Source: Accumulibacter sp.
GTDB lineage: Bacteria; Pseudomonadota; Gammaproteobacteria; Burkholderiales; Rhodocyclaceae
Direction: 5' to 3'
DNA length: 54,347 nt
Assembly (NCBI RefSeq): GCF_023806625.1
Contig: NZ_JAMTDX010000112.1
Location: 1 to 54,347 of the forward strand
In this document: positions 29,169-38,536 of the stretch, one piece after another
Position numbering within the stretch: position 1 is the stretch's first letter
Layout: each line of letters starts with the position of its first letter
The notes under the pieces: model-generated
Told to the model about the DNA's origin: nothing
What the model saw: the letters and a program-made list of their open reading frames with translations, nothing else
The model's database searches: none
Translations under genes and position numbers: made by a program

Positions 29169-30527
29169 TCAGCGATCGAGCGCGTTGAGAAGCTTTTCGT
29201 GGATTCCACCAAATCCGCCGTTGCTCATCACCAGCACCTGATCTCCGGGACGGGCCGCGCCGCTGATGCGCGCGACCAGTTGTGCGAGATCGTCCTCGAC
29301 GATCGCCTTGCTGCCGAGCGGCTGTAGGGCCTCGGCGACGTCCCAGCCGAGGTTCGCCGCGTAACAGAAGACCTGGTCCGCCGGTTCGAGGCTCTCGGCC
29401 AACAGTCCCTTCATCACTCCGAGTTTCATCGTGTTCGAACGCGGTTCGAGCACGGCGAGAATCCGGGCATCGCCGACACAGGCGCGCAGCGCCGAAAGGG
29501 TCGCCTTGATCGCCGTCGGATGATGCGCGAAATCGTCGAAGACGCTGACTCCGCTGGCCACCCCGCGCAGTTCCATGCGCCGCCTGACGTTCCTGAAGCG
29601 GGACAGCGCCGAAAGGGCACGCTCAACCGGCACACCGGCGTGCCGGGCGGCCAGCACGGCAGCCAACGCGTTACTGCGATTGTGCTCTCCGCTCAACTCC
29701 CAGTGCACCGAGGCGATCGCCCGCTGGCCTTCGAGGAGGTGCAGCACCCGCTCGCGATCATCGCCGTCGACCCGCCAGCGTTCGCTGCAGTTGAAACGCT
29801 CGACAGGCGTCCAGCAGCCGCGCGCGAGGACGCGCTCGAGGCTCGTCTGGGTGGCGTTGGCGACGATCAGACCGTTTCGTGGCAGCGTACGCACGAGATG
29901 GTGAAACTGGGTCTCGATCGCCGCCAGGTCCGGGAAGATATCCGCATGGTCAAACTCGAGGTTGTTGAGAACCAGCGTTCGCGCCCGGTAATGCACGAAC
30001 TTCGAGCGCTTGTCCGAAAACGCGGTGTCGTACTCGTCGGCCTCGATCACGAAGAACGGAGAACGCGTGTTGGCGCCCGAAAGACGCGCCGAGACGCCAA
30101 AGTTCAACGGTACCCCACCCACCAGAAAGCCCGGACTCAGGCCGGCATCCTCGAGAATCCAGGCGAGAATCGACGACGCGGTCGTCTTGCCGTGGGTACC
30201 GGCGACCGCGAGGACCCAGCGCCCGGCGAGGATGTGTTCGGCCAGCCACTGCGGACCTGAAACGAAGGGCAAGCCGCGATCGAGGATCTCTTCGAGCAGT
30301 GGATTGCCGCGCGAGATCGCGTTGCCAATGACGTAGCAGTCGGGCTCGAAGGCCGTCTGTGCCGCATCGTAACCCTCAATGACCTCGATTTCCGCGCTGG
30401 TCAGCTGCGTGCTCATCGGCGGATAGACGCCGCTGTCGCAGCCCGTCACATGGTGTCCCGCGGCCCGCGCGAGCAGCGCGACGCCGGCCATGAAGGTGCC
30501 CCCAATGCCGAGGATGTGGATATGCAT
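29169..30527 (-). CDS. mpl: UDP-N-acetylmuramate:L-alanyl-gamma-D-glutamyl-meso-diaminopimelate ligase
   Basis: 452-residue Mur-ligase family enzyme that reuses the tripeptide released during peptidoglycan turnover by joining it to UDP-MurNAc. The N-terminal MHIHILGIGGTFMAGVALLAR nucleotide-binding fold (core HILGIGGTFMAG), the P-loop VAGTHGKTTASSILAWIL, the SGEHNRSNALAAVLAA stretch and FDDFAHHPTAIKATLSALR identify Mpl, separated from MurC by the EADEYDTAFSDKRSKFVHY region. The ATG at 30527 starts the Rossmann strand; the open frame for 75 codons upstream overlaps the divergent neighbour. Confidence 0.94.
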   Translation of the reverse strand: MHIHILGIGGTFMAGVALLARAAGHHVTGCDSGVYPPMSTQLTSAEIEVIEGYDAAQTAFEPDCYVIGNAISRGNPLLEEILDRGLPFVSGPQWLAEHILAGRWVLAVAGTHGKTTASSILAWILEDAGLSPGFLVGGVPLNFGVSARLSGANTRSPFFVIEADEYDTAFSDKRSKFVHYRARTLVLNNLEFDHADIFPDLAAIETQFHHLVRTLPRNGLIVANATQTSLERVLARGCWTPVERFNCSERWRVDGDDRERVLHLLEGQRAIASVHWELSGEHNRSNALAAVLAARHAGVPVERALSALSRFRNVRRRMELRGVASGVSVFDDFAHHPTAIKATLSALRACVGDARILAVLEPRSNTMKLGVMKGLLAESLEPADQVFCYAANLGWDVAEALQPLGSKAIVEDDLAQLVARISGAARPGDQVLVMSNGGFGGIHEKLLNALDR

Positions 30528-30628
30528 GCCCTGAATCCGGGTAGAATCAGCCAGAAGAGGCGCGATTGTACTCCCCGCGGAACCCCGCCAGTGCCTCGGC
30601 GACAGCCGGCCCCCTTGCCCGCCAGCCG

Positions 30629-31237
30629 ATGAACGACCGATACCAACGAAAGCACAACGCCCGGCAACGCGCCCGCATCGCCGCCCTTGCCGGACGCCTG
30701 ATCGCCGAGGACGGGATAAACGATCCGACGCTGGCCAAGAGAAAGGCGGCACGCCTTCTGCGTCTTCCCGATCGCGCGTCGCTGCCCGACGACCTCGAGG
30801 TCGAGGCCGAACTGCGCACCCATCAACGGCTGTTTCAGGGGCAGGAGCAACAGGACCGCAATGCCTTCCTGCTGCGCACCGCGGCGCAACTGATGTCGAA
30901 GCTGCTTCGCTTCAACCCCTACCTCACCGGATCCGTACTCGAAGGCAGCGCGGGGCGGTACGGTGAAATCGACATCCAGCTGTTCACCGATAGTGCCAAG
31001 GATGTGGAGATCTTCCTGCTCAACGAGTCGATGGACTTTCGCCACAGCGTTCCGCGAACCGATCGCGCCGAAGCCGTCCTGACCCTCGTCGGCGCAGCAG
31101 CAGTGGCCAACCTGATCATTTACCCCCGAGACGAGGAGAGGGTCAGCCCGCGCACACGCGACGGCAGGGTCCGCGAGCGCGCACGCCTCGATGCGGTGAA
31201 CCGGTTGATCTCGGACAGTCTCGATCGCATCGGCTGA
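30629..31237 (+). CDS. Nucleotidyltransferase-fold hypothetical protein
   Basis: 202-residue cytoplasmic protein of unknown function. A basic, helical N-terminus (RYQRKHNARQRARIAALAGRL) is followed by LTGSVLEGSAGRYGEIDIQLF, where the G-S and the later E-I-D-I resemble the h-G-S...D-h-[DE] metal-binding motif of polymerase-beta-like nucleotidyltransferases. The rest (EIFLLNESMDFRHSVPRTDRAEAVLTLVGAAAVANLIIYP, in parts FLLNESMDFRH and AVANLIIYP) fits the sheet of that fold. Homologues often sit beside mpl and I believe some are wrongly named as Mur ligases. The start ATG at 30629 is preferred to a TTG 21 codons earlier. It diverges from mpl with 101 bases between. Confidence 0.65.
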   Translation: MNDRYQRKHNARQRARIAALAGRLIAEDGINDPTLAKRKAARLLRLPDRASLPDDLEVEAELRTHQRLFQGQEQQDRNAFLLRTAAQLMSKLLRFNPYLTGSVLEGSAGRYGEIDIQLFTDSAKDVEIFLLNESMDFRHSVPRTDRAEAVLTLVGAAAVANLIIYPRDEERVSPRTRDGRVRERARLDAVNRLISDSLDRIG

Positions 31238-31384
31238 GGCGCGAGCCCCGGATCGGGTGGTCAGGTGGGCGGCGGAGCGCCTCGCGCCCGGTTCCGACGA
31301 GTACTCGCCAACGGCTCGCCTCGGTCGCTGCGCTGCCGATGTTCTGCTGGACAAGATGCCGTCATCTGCGGCAAACTGCCGGCC

Positions 31385-31876
31385 ATGAAAAAGGAAAGAA
31401 ACGCGTCGTCGGAAGCCAGCAAAGCTCCCGGCCGGTCTGGCGTGCTCGTCCTTCACGGCCCCAATCTCAACCTTCTCGGGACACGCGAACCTCACCACTA
31501 CGGATCGACCACGCTGGCAGAAATCAACCGCGCACTCGCGCATCGTGCCGAAGCCGCCGGGGTCCTGCTCGAGGCATTTCAGAGCAACCACGAGGGAGCC
31601 CTGATCGAACGCGTCCACGCCGCCAGCGCCCAGGGAATCGGCTATCTGATCATCAATCCCGCCGCGTACACGCACACCAGCATCGCGCTCCGTGACGCCC
31701 TCGCAGGGACCGGCATCCCCTTCGTCGAGGTGCACCTGTCCAATGTCCATGCCCGCGAGCCCTTCCGCCATCAGTCGTACTTCTCCGACCTGGCGATCGG
31801 AGTAATCAGCGGTCTGGGTAGCGACGGCTACCTGCTGGCCCTCGAATACATCCTGCGCAGGATGGCCAGCGAGTGA
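31385..31876 (+). CDS. aroQ: Type II 3-dehydroquinate dehydratase
   Basis: 163-residue shikimate-pathway enzyme that removes water from 3-dehydroquinate. [21 protein letters not shown] holds the catalytic asparagine, arginine and tyrosine (core [12 protein letters not shown]), [11 protein letters not shown] the second motif, [16 protein letters not shown] the third, and [20 protein letters not shown] with the catalytic histidine the fourth. The ATG at 31385 has an unusually polar N-terminal tail of about 18 residues before the first strand. It heads the aroQ-accB-accC-prmA arrangement that is common in proteobacteria, 185 bases before accB. Confidence 0.95.
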   Translation: MKKERNASSEASKAPGRSGVLVLHGPNLNLLGTREPHHYGSTTLAEINRALAHRAEAAGVLLEAFQSNHEGALIERVHAASAQGIGYLIINPAAYTHTSIALRDALAGTGIPFVEVHLSNVHAREPFRHQSYFSDLAIGVISGLGSDGYLLALEYILRRMASE

Positions 31877-32061
31877 GCCACCTTCAGCAACCCGGCGTGA
31901 CCAGAGGGAAATCCGGTGAGCGCTGTTGAACAGAGCGTTGCGAGCGGACAGCGCTAGCGCACGGGCACGCCGCGTGGAATCGCGTATCGGTCGCCCTGAC
32001 CGGCAACACGGCTACGGGCAGGGGTGATCCGGGAGCAGAACGAATATCGGGAGGGAACCTA

Positions 32062-32508
32062 ATGGACCTGAGAAAACTCAAGAAAATCATAGATCTTGTC
32101 GAGGAGTCGAGCATCACCGAGTTGGAGATCAACGACCCCGAGGAAAAGGTGCGCATCGTTCGCTACGGTTCACCGCTGGCGCCGCCTAGCCATCTGCCGA
32201 TGGTACACGTCGCCCAGCCCGCTGCACCTGCCGCGCAGCCCGCGAGTGCTCCGGACCAGCCACCACTGCCCGACGGCGAAGTGATCAAGGCGCCGATGGT
32301 CGGCACCTTCTACCGTGCCGCGAGTCCCGGCGCCGAGCCCTTCGTTCAGGTCGGCAGCATGGTCAAGGCCGGCGATACGTTGTGCATCATCGAAGCGATG
32401 AAACTGCTCAATGAGATCGAGGCCGAGCGCGCCGGGACGGTCAAGGCGATCCTGATCGAGAACGGACAGCCGGTCGAGTACGGCGAGCCGCTGTTGGTCC
32501 TCGGCTGA
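32062..32508 (+). CDS. accB: Biotin carboxyl carrier protein of acetyl-CoA carboxylase
   Basis: 148-residue BCCP for fatty-acid synthesis. The N-terminal [20 protein letters not shown] dimerisation helix is followed by a proline/alanine-rich linker (about residues 50-75) and the biotinyl domain with [14 protein letters not shown], placing biotin on K114, 34 residues from the end. The ATG at 32062 follows GGGAGG. It is co-directional with accC, 119 bases downstream. Confidence 0.95.
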   Translation: MDLRKLKKIIDLVEESSITELEINDPEEKVRIVRYGSPLAPPSHLPMVHVAQPAAPAAQPASAPDQPPLPDGEVIKAPMVGTFYRAASPGAEPFVQVGSMVKAGDTLCIIEAMKLLNEIEAERAGTVKAILIENGQPVEYGEPLLVLG

Positions 32509-32627
32509 GACGACCTCGCCGTCGCCGGTTGTCGCGTTCAGGTCGCCCGCCCCGCACGCGAGGCCCGGAACACCGGCCCCACGGGGATCGCCGCCAGCCA
32601 GAAGTCACCTCAAGGAGCAGTTCCCTC

Positions 32628-33992
32628 ATGTTCGGCAAAGTCCTCATCGCCAATCGTGGAGAAATCGCACTGCGTATCCAGCGTGCCTGCCGCGAGCTGG
32701 GCATCAAGACGGTGGTCGTCCATTCCGAGGCCGATCGCGAAGCGAAGTACGTGCGGCTGGCCGACGAGTCGGTGTGCATCGGTCCCGCGCCTTCGGCGCA
32801 GAGCTACCTCAACGTCCCGGCGATCATCTCGGCCGCCGAAGTCACCGATGCGCAGGCGATCCACCCGGGCTACGGCTTCCTTTCGGAAAACGCGGACTTC
32901 GCCGAAAGGGTCGAGTCGTCGGGGTTCGTGTTCATCGGGCCGCGACCGGAGACGATCCGTCTGATGGGCGACAAGGTTTCGGCCAAGGAGGCGATGCGCA
33001 TCACCGGCGTCCCCTGTGTCCCGGGTTCGGAGGGCGCGCTGCCCGAGGACCCGGCTGAGATTCTGCGTATTGCCCGGGACGTCGGCTATCCGGTGATCAT
33101 CAAGGCCGCCGGTGGCGGCGGCGGGCGAGGGATGCGCGTCGTACACACCGAAGCGGCGCTGGTCAATGCGGTGACCATGACCCGTAGCGAGGCGCAAAGC
33201 TTCTTCGGCAATCCGAACGTCTATCTCGAAAAGTATCTCGAGAATCCGCGGCACGTCGAGATCCAGGTGCTCGCCGACAGCTACCGCAACGCCGTTTATC
33301 TTGGCGAGCGCGACTGTTCGATGCAGCGCCGCCATCAGAAGATCATCGAGGAAGCACCGGCACCGGGGATCCCGACGCGCTACATCCCGCGGATCGGCGA
33401 ACGCTGCGCCGAGGCCTGCCGGAGGATCAACTACCGTGGTGCGGGAACCTTCGAGTTCCTCTACGAGAACGGTCAGTTCCACTTCATCGAAATGAACACG
33501 CGCATCCAGGTCGAGCACCCGGTCACCGAACTGATCACCGGGATCGACATCGTCGCCGAACAGATCCGCATCGCTGCCGGCGACAGACTGCGCTTCCGGC
33601 AACGCGATCTGACCTTCCGCGGACATGCGATCGAATGCCGGATCAATGCCGAGGATCCGTTCACCTTCGTTCCCTCTCCGGGCAGGATTCTCTTCTATCA
33701 CCCGCCGGGCGGACCGGGCATCCGCGTCGATTCGCACATCTATCAGGGCTACACGATCCCGCCGCACTACGACTCGATGATCGGCAAGGTCATTGCCTAC
33801 GGCGACAGCCGCGAGCAGGCGATCCGCCGCATGCGCACGGCCCTCTCCGAAATGAGCATCGACGGAATCCGGACGAACATCCCGCTGCACCAGGATCTGC
33901 TGCAGGACGCACGCTTCGTCGAGGGCGGCGTCAGCATCCACTACCTCGAGCAGCGGCTCGCCGCCAAGGGCGAAGTCAAGCAAGCCAGCTGA
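32628..33992 (+). CDS. accC: Biotin carboxylase subunit of acetyl-CoA carboxylase
   Basis: 454-residue ATP-grasp enzyme that carboxylates biotin on Acc[21 protein letters not shown] begins the protein, [14 protein letters not shown] is the ATP-binding glycine loop, and [18 protein letters not shown] the family signature; no biotinyl domain follows, as expected for the free-standing AccC. The ATG at 32628 is chosen for its AAGGAGC ribosome site and conserved start. The pccA product at 1506 resembles it over the first 450 residues but has a fused carrier domain. Confidence 0.96.
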   Translation: MFGKVLIANRGEIALRIQRACRELGIKTVVVHSEADREAKYVRLADESVCIGPAPSAQSYLNVPAIISAAEVTDAQAIHPGYGFLSENADFAERVESSGFVFIGPRPETIRLMGDKVSAKEAMRITGVPCVPGSEGALPEDPAEILRIARDVGYPVIIKAAGGGGGRGMRVVHTEAALVNAVTMTRSEAQSFFGNPNVYLEKYLENPRHVEIQVLADSYRNAVYLGERDCSMQRRHQKIIEEAPAPGIPTRYIPRIGERCAEACRRINYRGAGTFEFLYENGQFHFIEMNTRIQVEHPVTELITGIDIVAEQIRIAAGDRLRFRQRDLTFRGHAIECRINAEDPFTFVPSPGRILFYHPPGGPGIRVDSHIYQGYTIPPHYDSMIGKVIAYGDSREQAIRRMRTALSEMSIDGIRTNIPLHQDLLQDARFVEGGVSIHYLEQRLAAKGEVKQAS

Positions 33993-34008
33993 GCGGCACC
34001 GAAGGTCG

Positions 34009-34899
34009 ATGGCCTGGCTCTCCCTCAGCATTCAGACCGACTGCCAGCACGCCGAGAAGCTCGCTGACCTGCTCCTCGAAGCCGGGGCGCTCGCCGCGAG
34101 CATTGAGGACGCGGACGCCGGAACGGCCGAGGAACGCCCGCAGTACGGCGAGCCCGGATCGATCAGCACCCCCGGCTGGCAAAGGTCGCGAGTCAGCGCG
34201 CTGCTCCCCGCCGAGGCCGACGCTCGCGAGCTGCTCGGAACCTGCGCGCGTCTGGCCGGTCTCGAAGCGCTTCCCGCGTATGCCGAGGAGGAGATCGCCG
34301 AGCAGGACTGGGTTCGCCTGACCCAGTCGCAGTTTGAGCCGATCCGCATCTCGAGCCGCCTGTGGATCGTTCCATCATGGCACGAGGCCCCGGATCCCGA
34401 GGCGACGGTCCTCGTCCTCGACCCGGGGATGGCTTTCGGCACCGGTTCCCACCCGACGACCCGGCTGTGCCTCGAATGGCTCGACCGACATCTCGTCCCG
34501 GGCGCGTCGGTGCTCGACTACGGCTGCGGTTCGGGCATTCTCGCGATCGCTGCAGCGCGCCTCGGCGCAGGCAGAGTGCTCGGCGTCGATATCGACGCCC
34601 AGGCGCTCACCGCGGCGAAGCACAATGCCGACCTCAACGCTGCGGTGGTGAGCATCCAGGACTCGGCCGAGGCCGTCCGGGGCCAGTTCGACGTCGTCCT
34701 GGCGAACATCCTGGCCAATCCGCTCAAGGTCCTCGCCCCGGCGCTTTGCGGCCACCTGCGCTGCGCGGGCCAGTTGGTCCTCTCCGGGATCCTCGTCGAG
34801 CAGGCCGAAGGCCTCGTCGCCGCCTACGCGCCGTATCTCCGTCTCGAGGTCGCCGGAACACGCGAGGGCTGGGTCTGCCTGACCGGGGTCAAGGGTTGA
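34009..34899 (+). CDS. prmA: Ribosomal protein L11 methyltransferase
   Basis: 296-residue S-adenosylmethionine-dependent enzyme that methylates ribosomal protein L11. The N-terminal substrate-binding domain (AWLSLSIQT to the EEIAEQDWVRLTQSQFEPI region, core EQDWVRLTQSQFEPI) is followed by the methyltransferase fold with LDPGMAFGTGSHPTTRLCLE, VLDYGCGSGILAIAAARLGA and the catalytic-site motif VLANILANPLKVLAP. It starts 16 bases after accC and ends 4 bases before the next gene, so it is in the acc operon. Confidence 0.95.
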   Translation: MAWLSLSIQTDCQHAEKLADLLLEAGALAASIEDADAGTAEERPQYGEPGSISTPGWQRSRVSALLPAEADARELLGTCARLAGLEALPAYAEEEIAEQDWVRLTQSQFEPIRISSRLWIVPSWHEAPDPEATVLVLDPGMAFGTGSHPTTRLCLEWLDRHLVPGASVLDYGCGSGILAIAAARLGAGRVLGVDIDAQALTAAKHNADLNAAVVSIQDSAEAVRGQFDVVLANILANPLKVLAPALCGHLRCAGQLVLSGILVEQAEGLVAAYAPYLRLEVAGTREGWVCLTGVKG

Positions 34900-34903
34900 A
34901 ACG

Positions 34904-35905
34904 ATGAAAGCCCGTTGCCCGGCTTGCCGGACGACCTTCCGGGTGACCTCCGAGCAGCTCAAGGCGCGCGCCGGCAAGGTCCGCTGCGGGCAGTGCCGCG
35001 CGGTGTTCAACGCGCTCGATTCGCTGCTCGACGACGAAGGGGCGGACGGCGAGCAGCCCGCAACTCCCTCGCCAGCCCCCGAGAGGCGCCACCCGACTGA
35101 CGCCGCGCTGCTTCCGCGATCAGCCGAGGCCAGTGCGGCCCACCCGCGCGAGGCCCGCACTACGCCGGGCCCGGCCGTGGAAAGCTCCGCTCCACCACCC
35201 GCCTCCGTGGCGTTGACGCGCCAGGCCGTCGATCTCGCCGACCAGTCAGTCGGCTCGCCCGCGCGCACCTCCCTGCTGGCCAGCGAGTCGGCCTTTCCCG
35301 AAGCGGAAGCGCCGCTGGCGCGCGAGCCAGCGCCGGCCGCAGACAACCGGCCGGCAATCGAGACCAGCCGGAGCGAAGCGCCTTCCGGAGTTCACCCCGA
35401 GTCCGGGACATCGGCCGAAGCGATCGCGCCGCAGCGGCCGTACCGGCTCGCCGCGGGTCTGCTCGTCCTGAGCCTCGCCGCCCAGATCGTCTTCCACTTC
35501 CGGACGCCGATCGCCAACTCGGCACCCGGCCTGAGACCCGCATTCGAAGCGCTGAGCGAGGCACTCGGCAGCGACATGCCCCTCTCACGCCACGCCGACC
35601 TGCTGAGCATCGAAAGCTCCGACCTGCACGCCGACGATACCGCACGCGACAGGTTGCTCGCGCTGCAGGCGACACTGCGCAATCGGGCAAACTATGCCCA
35701 AGCCTATCCCGCGCTCGAACTGACGCTGACCGACACCAGCGACCGGGCGATAGCCCGGCGAGTGCTGCTACCCGACGAGTACCTCCCGGACTCGGTCGCC
35801 GGCGAGAGTGGGTTTGCCGCACGGTCGGAGGTCGAAGTCCGCCTCTGGCTGGAAGCCAGAGAAATCAGCGCCGCGGGTTACCGGCTCTACGTGTTCTACC
35901 CGTGA
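34904..35905 (+). CDS. Zinc-ribbon and DUF3426 domain membrane protein
   Basis: 333-residue protein with a cytoplasmic MJ0042-type zinc ribbon at the N-terminus (RCPACRTTF and KVRCGQCRAVFNALD, two CxxC pairs), a long acidic, proline- and alanine-rich linker (about residues 45-178), one membrane helix (RLAAGLLVLSLAAQIVF, 181-197) and a periplasmic C-terminal DUF3426 domain (LRNRANYAQAYPALELTLTD, ARRVLLPDEYL). The role is unknown; a membrane sensor or assembly factor is possible. It starts 4 bases after the prmA stop, the position typical for this family in betaproteobacteria. Confidence 0.85.
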   Translation: MKARCPACRTTFRVTSEQLKARAGKVRCGQCRAVFNALDSLLDDEGADGEQPATPSPAPERRHPTDAALLPRSAEASAAHPREARTTPGPAVESSAPPPASVALTRQAVDLADQSVGSPARTSLLASESAFPEAEAPLAREPAPAADNRPAIETSRSEAPSGVHPESGTSAEAIAPQRPYRLAAGLLVLSLAAQIVFHFRTPIANSAPGLRPAFEALSEALGSDMPLSRHADLLSIESSDLHADDTARDRLLALQATLRNRANYAQAYPALELTLTDTSDRAIARRVLLPDEYLPDSVAGESGFAARSEVEVRLWLEAREISAAGYRLYVFYP

Positions 35906-35954
35906 TCCGGGCGCCTGCCCGGCGACTGCGGCCGGCCAGCGTGCTACGCATCGG

Positions 35955-35963
35955 TGCTATACT
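35955..35963 (+). promoter_or_regulatory. Extended -10 promoter element before the PfkB-family kinase gene
   Basis: TGC followed by TATACT (35958-35963) is a good extended -10 box, 39 bases before the kinase ATG and in an otherwise GC-rich gap of 97 bases. No clear -35 box is seen 17 bases upstream, which an extended -10 can do without. Confidence 0.5.
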
Positions 35964-36002
35964 CGCGCCCCTTCGACCGTCGCCGGGAGGCTGCCGCCTG
36001 AC

Positions 36003-36938
36003 ATGTCCATCCTGATCTGTGGCTCGATCGCTTTCGACAACATCATGGTCTTCCATGATCGTTTCCGGAACCACATCCTTCCCGAGCAGATCCATATCCT
36101 GAACGTGGCTTTCCTGGTTCCCGAGATGCGCCGCGAGTTCGGCGGCTGTGCTGGAAACATCGCCTACAACCTCAAGCTGCTCGGTGGCGAACCGGCGATC
36201 ATGGCCACCGTCGGCGACGATGCCGATGCCTACCTGGCTCGGCTCGATGAACTCGGGCTGTCGCGAGCGTACGTTCGCCGAATTTCCGGCAGCTTCACGG
36301 CTCAGGCCTTCATCACCACCGATCTCGACGACAATCAGATCACCGCGTTCCATCCCGGGGCGATGAGCTTTTCGCACCACAACCGGGTTGCCGAGGTCGA
36401 CGGCGCGACGCTGGCGATCGTCGCTCCAGACGGGCGCGACGGGATGCTCCAGCACGCCGTCGACCTCTCTGCCGCAGGCGTACCCTTTGTCTTCGATCCT
36501 GGCCAGGGTCTGCCGATGTTCTCCGGCGACGATCTGATGAAGTTCATGCGCCTGGCGACCTACGCGTGTTTCAACGACTACGAGGCAAAACTGCTCTGCG
36601 ACCGGACCGGCCGGCCGCTCGATCGGCTCGCCAGAGAGGTCGAGGCGCTGGTCGTCACCCGCGGCGGAGCGGGATCGCACATCCACGCGAACGGGCGCCG
36701 CCACGAAATCCCCTGTGTTCGGGCCGAGGCCGTCGTCGACCCGACCGGCTGCGGCGACGCGTACCGCTCGGGGCTGCTCTACGGGATTTCGGCCGGCTGG
36801 GACTGGGAGAAGACGGGACGTCTGGCGGCGCTGATGGGAGCGATCAAGGTCGCCCATCGCGGTGGCCAGAACCATCGGCCGACTCGCGACCAGATCGCCG
36901 ACGCCTTCGCCAGGAACTTCGGCAGCAGGCTCTGGTAG
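36003..36938 (+). CDS. PfkB-family carbohydrate (adenosine-type) kinase
   Basis: 311-residue ribokinase-fold kinase. ILICGSIAFDNIMVF is the N-terminal strand, FGGCAGNIAYNLKLLGGEP the substrate-binding GG motif region, and VDPTGCGDAYRSGLLYG the C-terminal signature with the catalytic aspartate; the usual GAGD is GCGD here. Related betaproteobacterial proteins are often annotated as adenosine kinase or as generic sugar kinase, and the substrate cannot be decided from sequence. The ATG at 36003 begins the fold; the open frame upstream overlaps the DUF3426 gene end and the promoter element. Confidence 0.85.
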   Translation: MSILICGSIAFDNIMVFHDRFRNHILPEQIHILNVAFLVPEMRREFGGCAGNIAYNLKLLGGEPAIMATVGDDADAYLARLDELGLSRAYVRRISGSFTAQAFITTDLDDNQITAFHPGAMSFSHHNRVAEVDGATLAIVAPDGRDGMLQHAVDLSAAGVPFVFDPGQGLPMFSGDDLMKFMRLATYACFNDYEAKLLCDRTGRPLDRLAREVEALVVTRGGAGSHIHANGRRHEIPCVRAEAVVDPTGCGDAYRSGLLYGISAGWDWEKTGRLAALMGAIKVAHRGGQNHRPTRDQIADAFARNFGSRLW

Positions 36939-36984
36939 AGCCGGAAGCGTCGCGGCCGCATCCGCCGCAGCCCGCAGACGACAG

Positions 36985-37404
36985 TCAGCCGTCTGCCGCC
37001 CGCTCGCGAGCGAGCTTGCATTCGTTGGCCAGCGGCCGGCCGGTGTTCGTGTCCATCAGCACGCTCTTCCACGGCAGATCGATCCACAGCAGCCCCACTC
37101 GGCCATCCTCGTAACGCGGCAGACCCGAAGCCGACGCTTCACGCTGCAGCGTATGCCGGTTTCCCTGCCAGCCGATCTCGATCTGGCCGGGTGTTTCGCT
37201 TACCCTCCGCACGTCGACCGTCTGTCCGAGTTCGCAGCGATACAGGCCGCTGCCCAGACGGAAGCTCAGCTGCTTCTGTCGCTTTTGCCTTGCCTCGGAT
37301 GATCGATCGCCGGATACTTCGCGGCCATCCGGCGACCCGGCCGTCGCGCAGGCAGCCAGGAAGGCCGACGCGAGGATCGCGGCACTCAGACGGTGTCCAG
37401 TCAT
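36985..37404 (-). CDS. MliC-like lipoprotein (putative lysozyme inhibitor fold)
   Basis: 139-residue lipoprotein. RLSAAILASAFLAAC is a signal peptide with lipobox, giving a lipidated cysteine near residue 18. The mature domain (YRCELGQTVDVRRV, IEIGWQGNRHTLQREASASGLPRYEDG in parts, LLWIDLPWKSVLM, ANECK) has the alternating strands, the SASG-x-RYE loop and the terminal cysteine of the MliC/PliC family, membrane-bound inhibitors of c-type lysozyme. That assignment is by pattern only and the loop is SASGLPRYE rather than SASGARYE. The ATG at 37404 is chosen because it starts the signal peptide. Confidence 0.6.
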   Translation of the reverse strand: MTGHRLSAAILASAFLAACATAGSPDGREVSGDRSSEARQKRQKQLSFRLGSGLYRCELGQTVDVRRVSETPGQIEIGWQGNRHTLQREASASGLPRYEDGRVGLLWIDLPWKSVLMDTNTGRPLANECKLARERAADG

Positions 37405-37609
37405 CAGCCCGGTCTCCGGTTGTACGAGAGGGCCAAAGATACCACAGGCGGCGCACGCAATCGCCCTGCGCCGGCCTGTCGCGGGCACCGCGGGGGGCGA
37501 TTGACGACGCCGATCGCCAGCCGGATACTGTCCACAGCGTGCTCTGGCAACCGCCCGAGTGCTGATGCACGACGCGAGACCCGCCGACCCCTGAGGAACA
37601 AGAGCGATC

Positions 37610-38536
37610 ATGCCCGCCGACGACCTGCCGCGTTTCCTGACGCTCACCGGTTCTTACGAGCCTTCGGGGATACGCCAGCTTCCCGACGGCGCGTTCATCG
37701 TCGTCGAAGACGAAGAGGAGCAACCCTTCACCCTGCTGCGGATCGGCGACGGGGCGGTCAGCTGCAGCCGGCTCGAACCGATGCCAGGAGTTTCGGACGA
37801 CGAGGAATTCTGGAGCCTCGACGACCTCGAAGCGGTGACCGTCGATGACCACGGTTACGTCTGGGCGCTGACTTCGCACTCGCGAAGCGGTTCCGGACAG
37901 ACCCGGGCCAATCGGGAAAGGCTGCTGCGCTTTCGCGTCGCCGATGGGCGTATGCTCGAGCCAGCACTGATCGTCGGCCTGAAGGAGGCGCTGACCGCGG
38001 CTCATCCGCTCCTCGCAGACGCCGCCAAGGTTCGCGACGTCAAGGCGCGAGGCGGTCTGAACATCGAAGGCCTCGAGAGGCATGCGCGTCTCGGAGTGCT
38101 GATGCTCGGTTTCCGCAGCCCGCTGATCGATCGGCAGGCGATCATCGCGTGTGTCGAAAACCCCGAAGCGTTGCCCGCTGGCCGGGAAGAGCCAAGAATC
38201 GCGCGGCACCTCTGGACGATGAACCTCGACGGCAACGGCATTCGCGACATCGCCCACGTCCCCTGTCTCGACGGCTATCTGGTGATCGCCGGGCCGGTGG
38301 CCCGCGAGCGATCACACTTCCAGCTCTGGTTCTGGAGCGGTGTCGCCGGGGAGAGGACGCGCCGCGTACTGGTTCCCGGCCTGCCCGGCCTCGAGCGCGC
38401 CGAGGGCGTATGCCCGGCGATCATCGATGGCCGGCAGCGAATCGTGATCGTCAGCGACGATGGCAGTCGCGACGAGCGCCGCTGCGCACACTATCTGGTC
38501 CTCGACCCCACCGAGCTGCGCATCGAGCCCTGGTAA
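37610..38536 (+). CDS. DUF3616 domain-containing protein
   Basis: 308-residue soluble protein with no signal peptide. SYEPSGIRQLPDGAFIVVEDEE, WSLDDLEAVTVDDHGYVWALTSHS and LNIEGLERH with VLMLGFRSPL (quoted in parts) are the features I associate with DUF3616, a beta-propeller-like family of unknown function. The ATG at 37610 has no strong ribosome site (GGAACAAGAGCG lies upstream). It diverges from the lipoprotein gene and stands alone; a 560-base stretch without an obvious gene follows. Confidence 0.78.
   Translation: MPADDLPRFLTLTGSYEPSGIRQLPDGAFIVVEDEEEQPFTLLRIGDGAVSCSRLEPMPGVSDDEEFWSLDDLEAVTVDDHGYVWALTSHSRSGSGQTRANRERLLRFRVADGRMLEPALIVGLKEALTAAHPLLADAAKVRDVKARGGLNIEGLERHARLGVLMLGFRSPLIDRQAIIACVENPEALPAGREEPRIARHLWTMNLDGNGIRDIAHVPCLDGYLVIAGPVARERSHFQLWFWSGVAGERTRRVLVPGLPGLERAEGVCPAIIDGRQRIVIVSDDGSRDERRCAHYLVLDPTELRIEPW

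Noticed and set aside
32610-34031. Open frame of 473 codons opposite accC
   Set aside because: Antisense of a conserved gene with arginine/aspartate-rich sequence.
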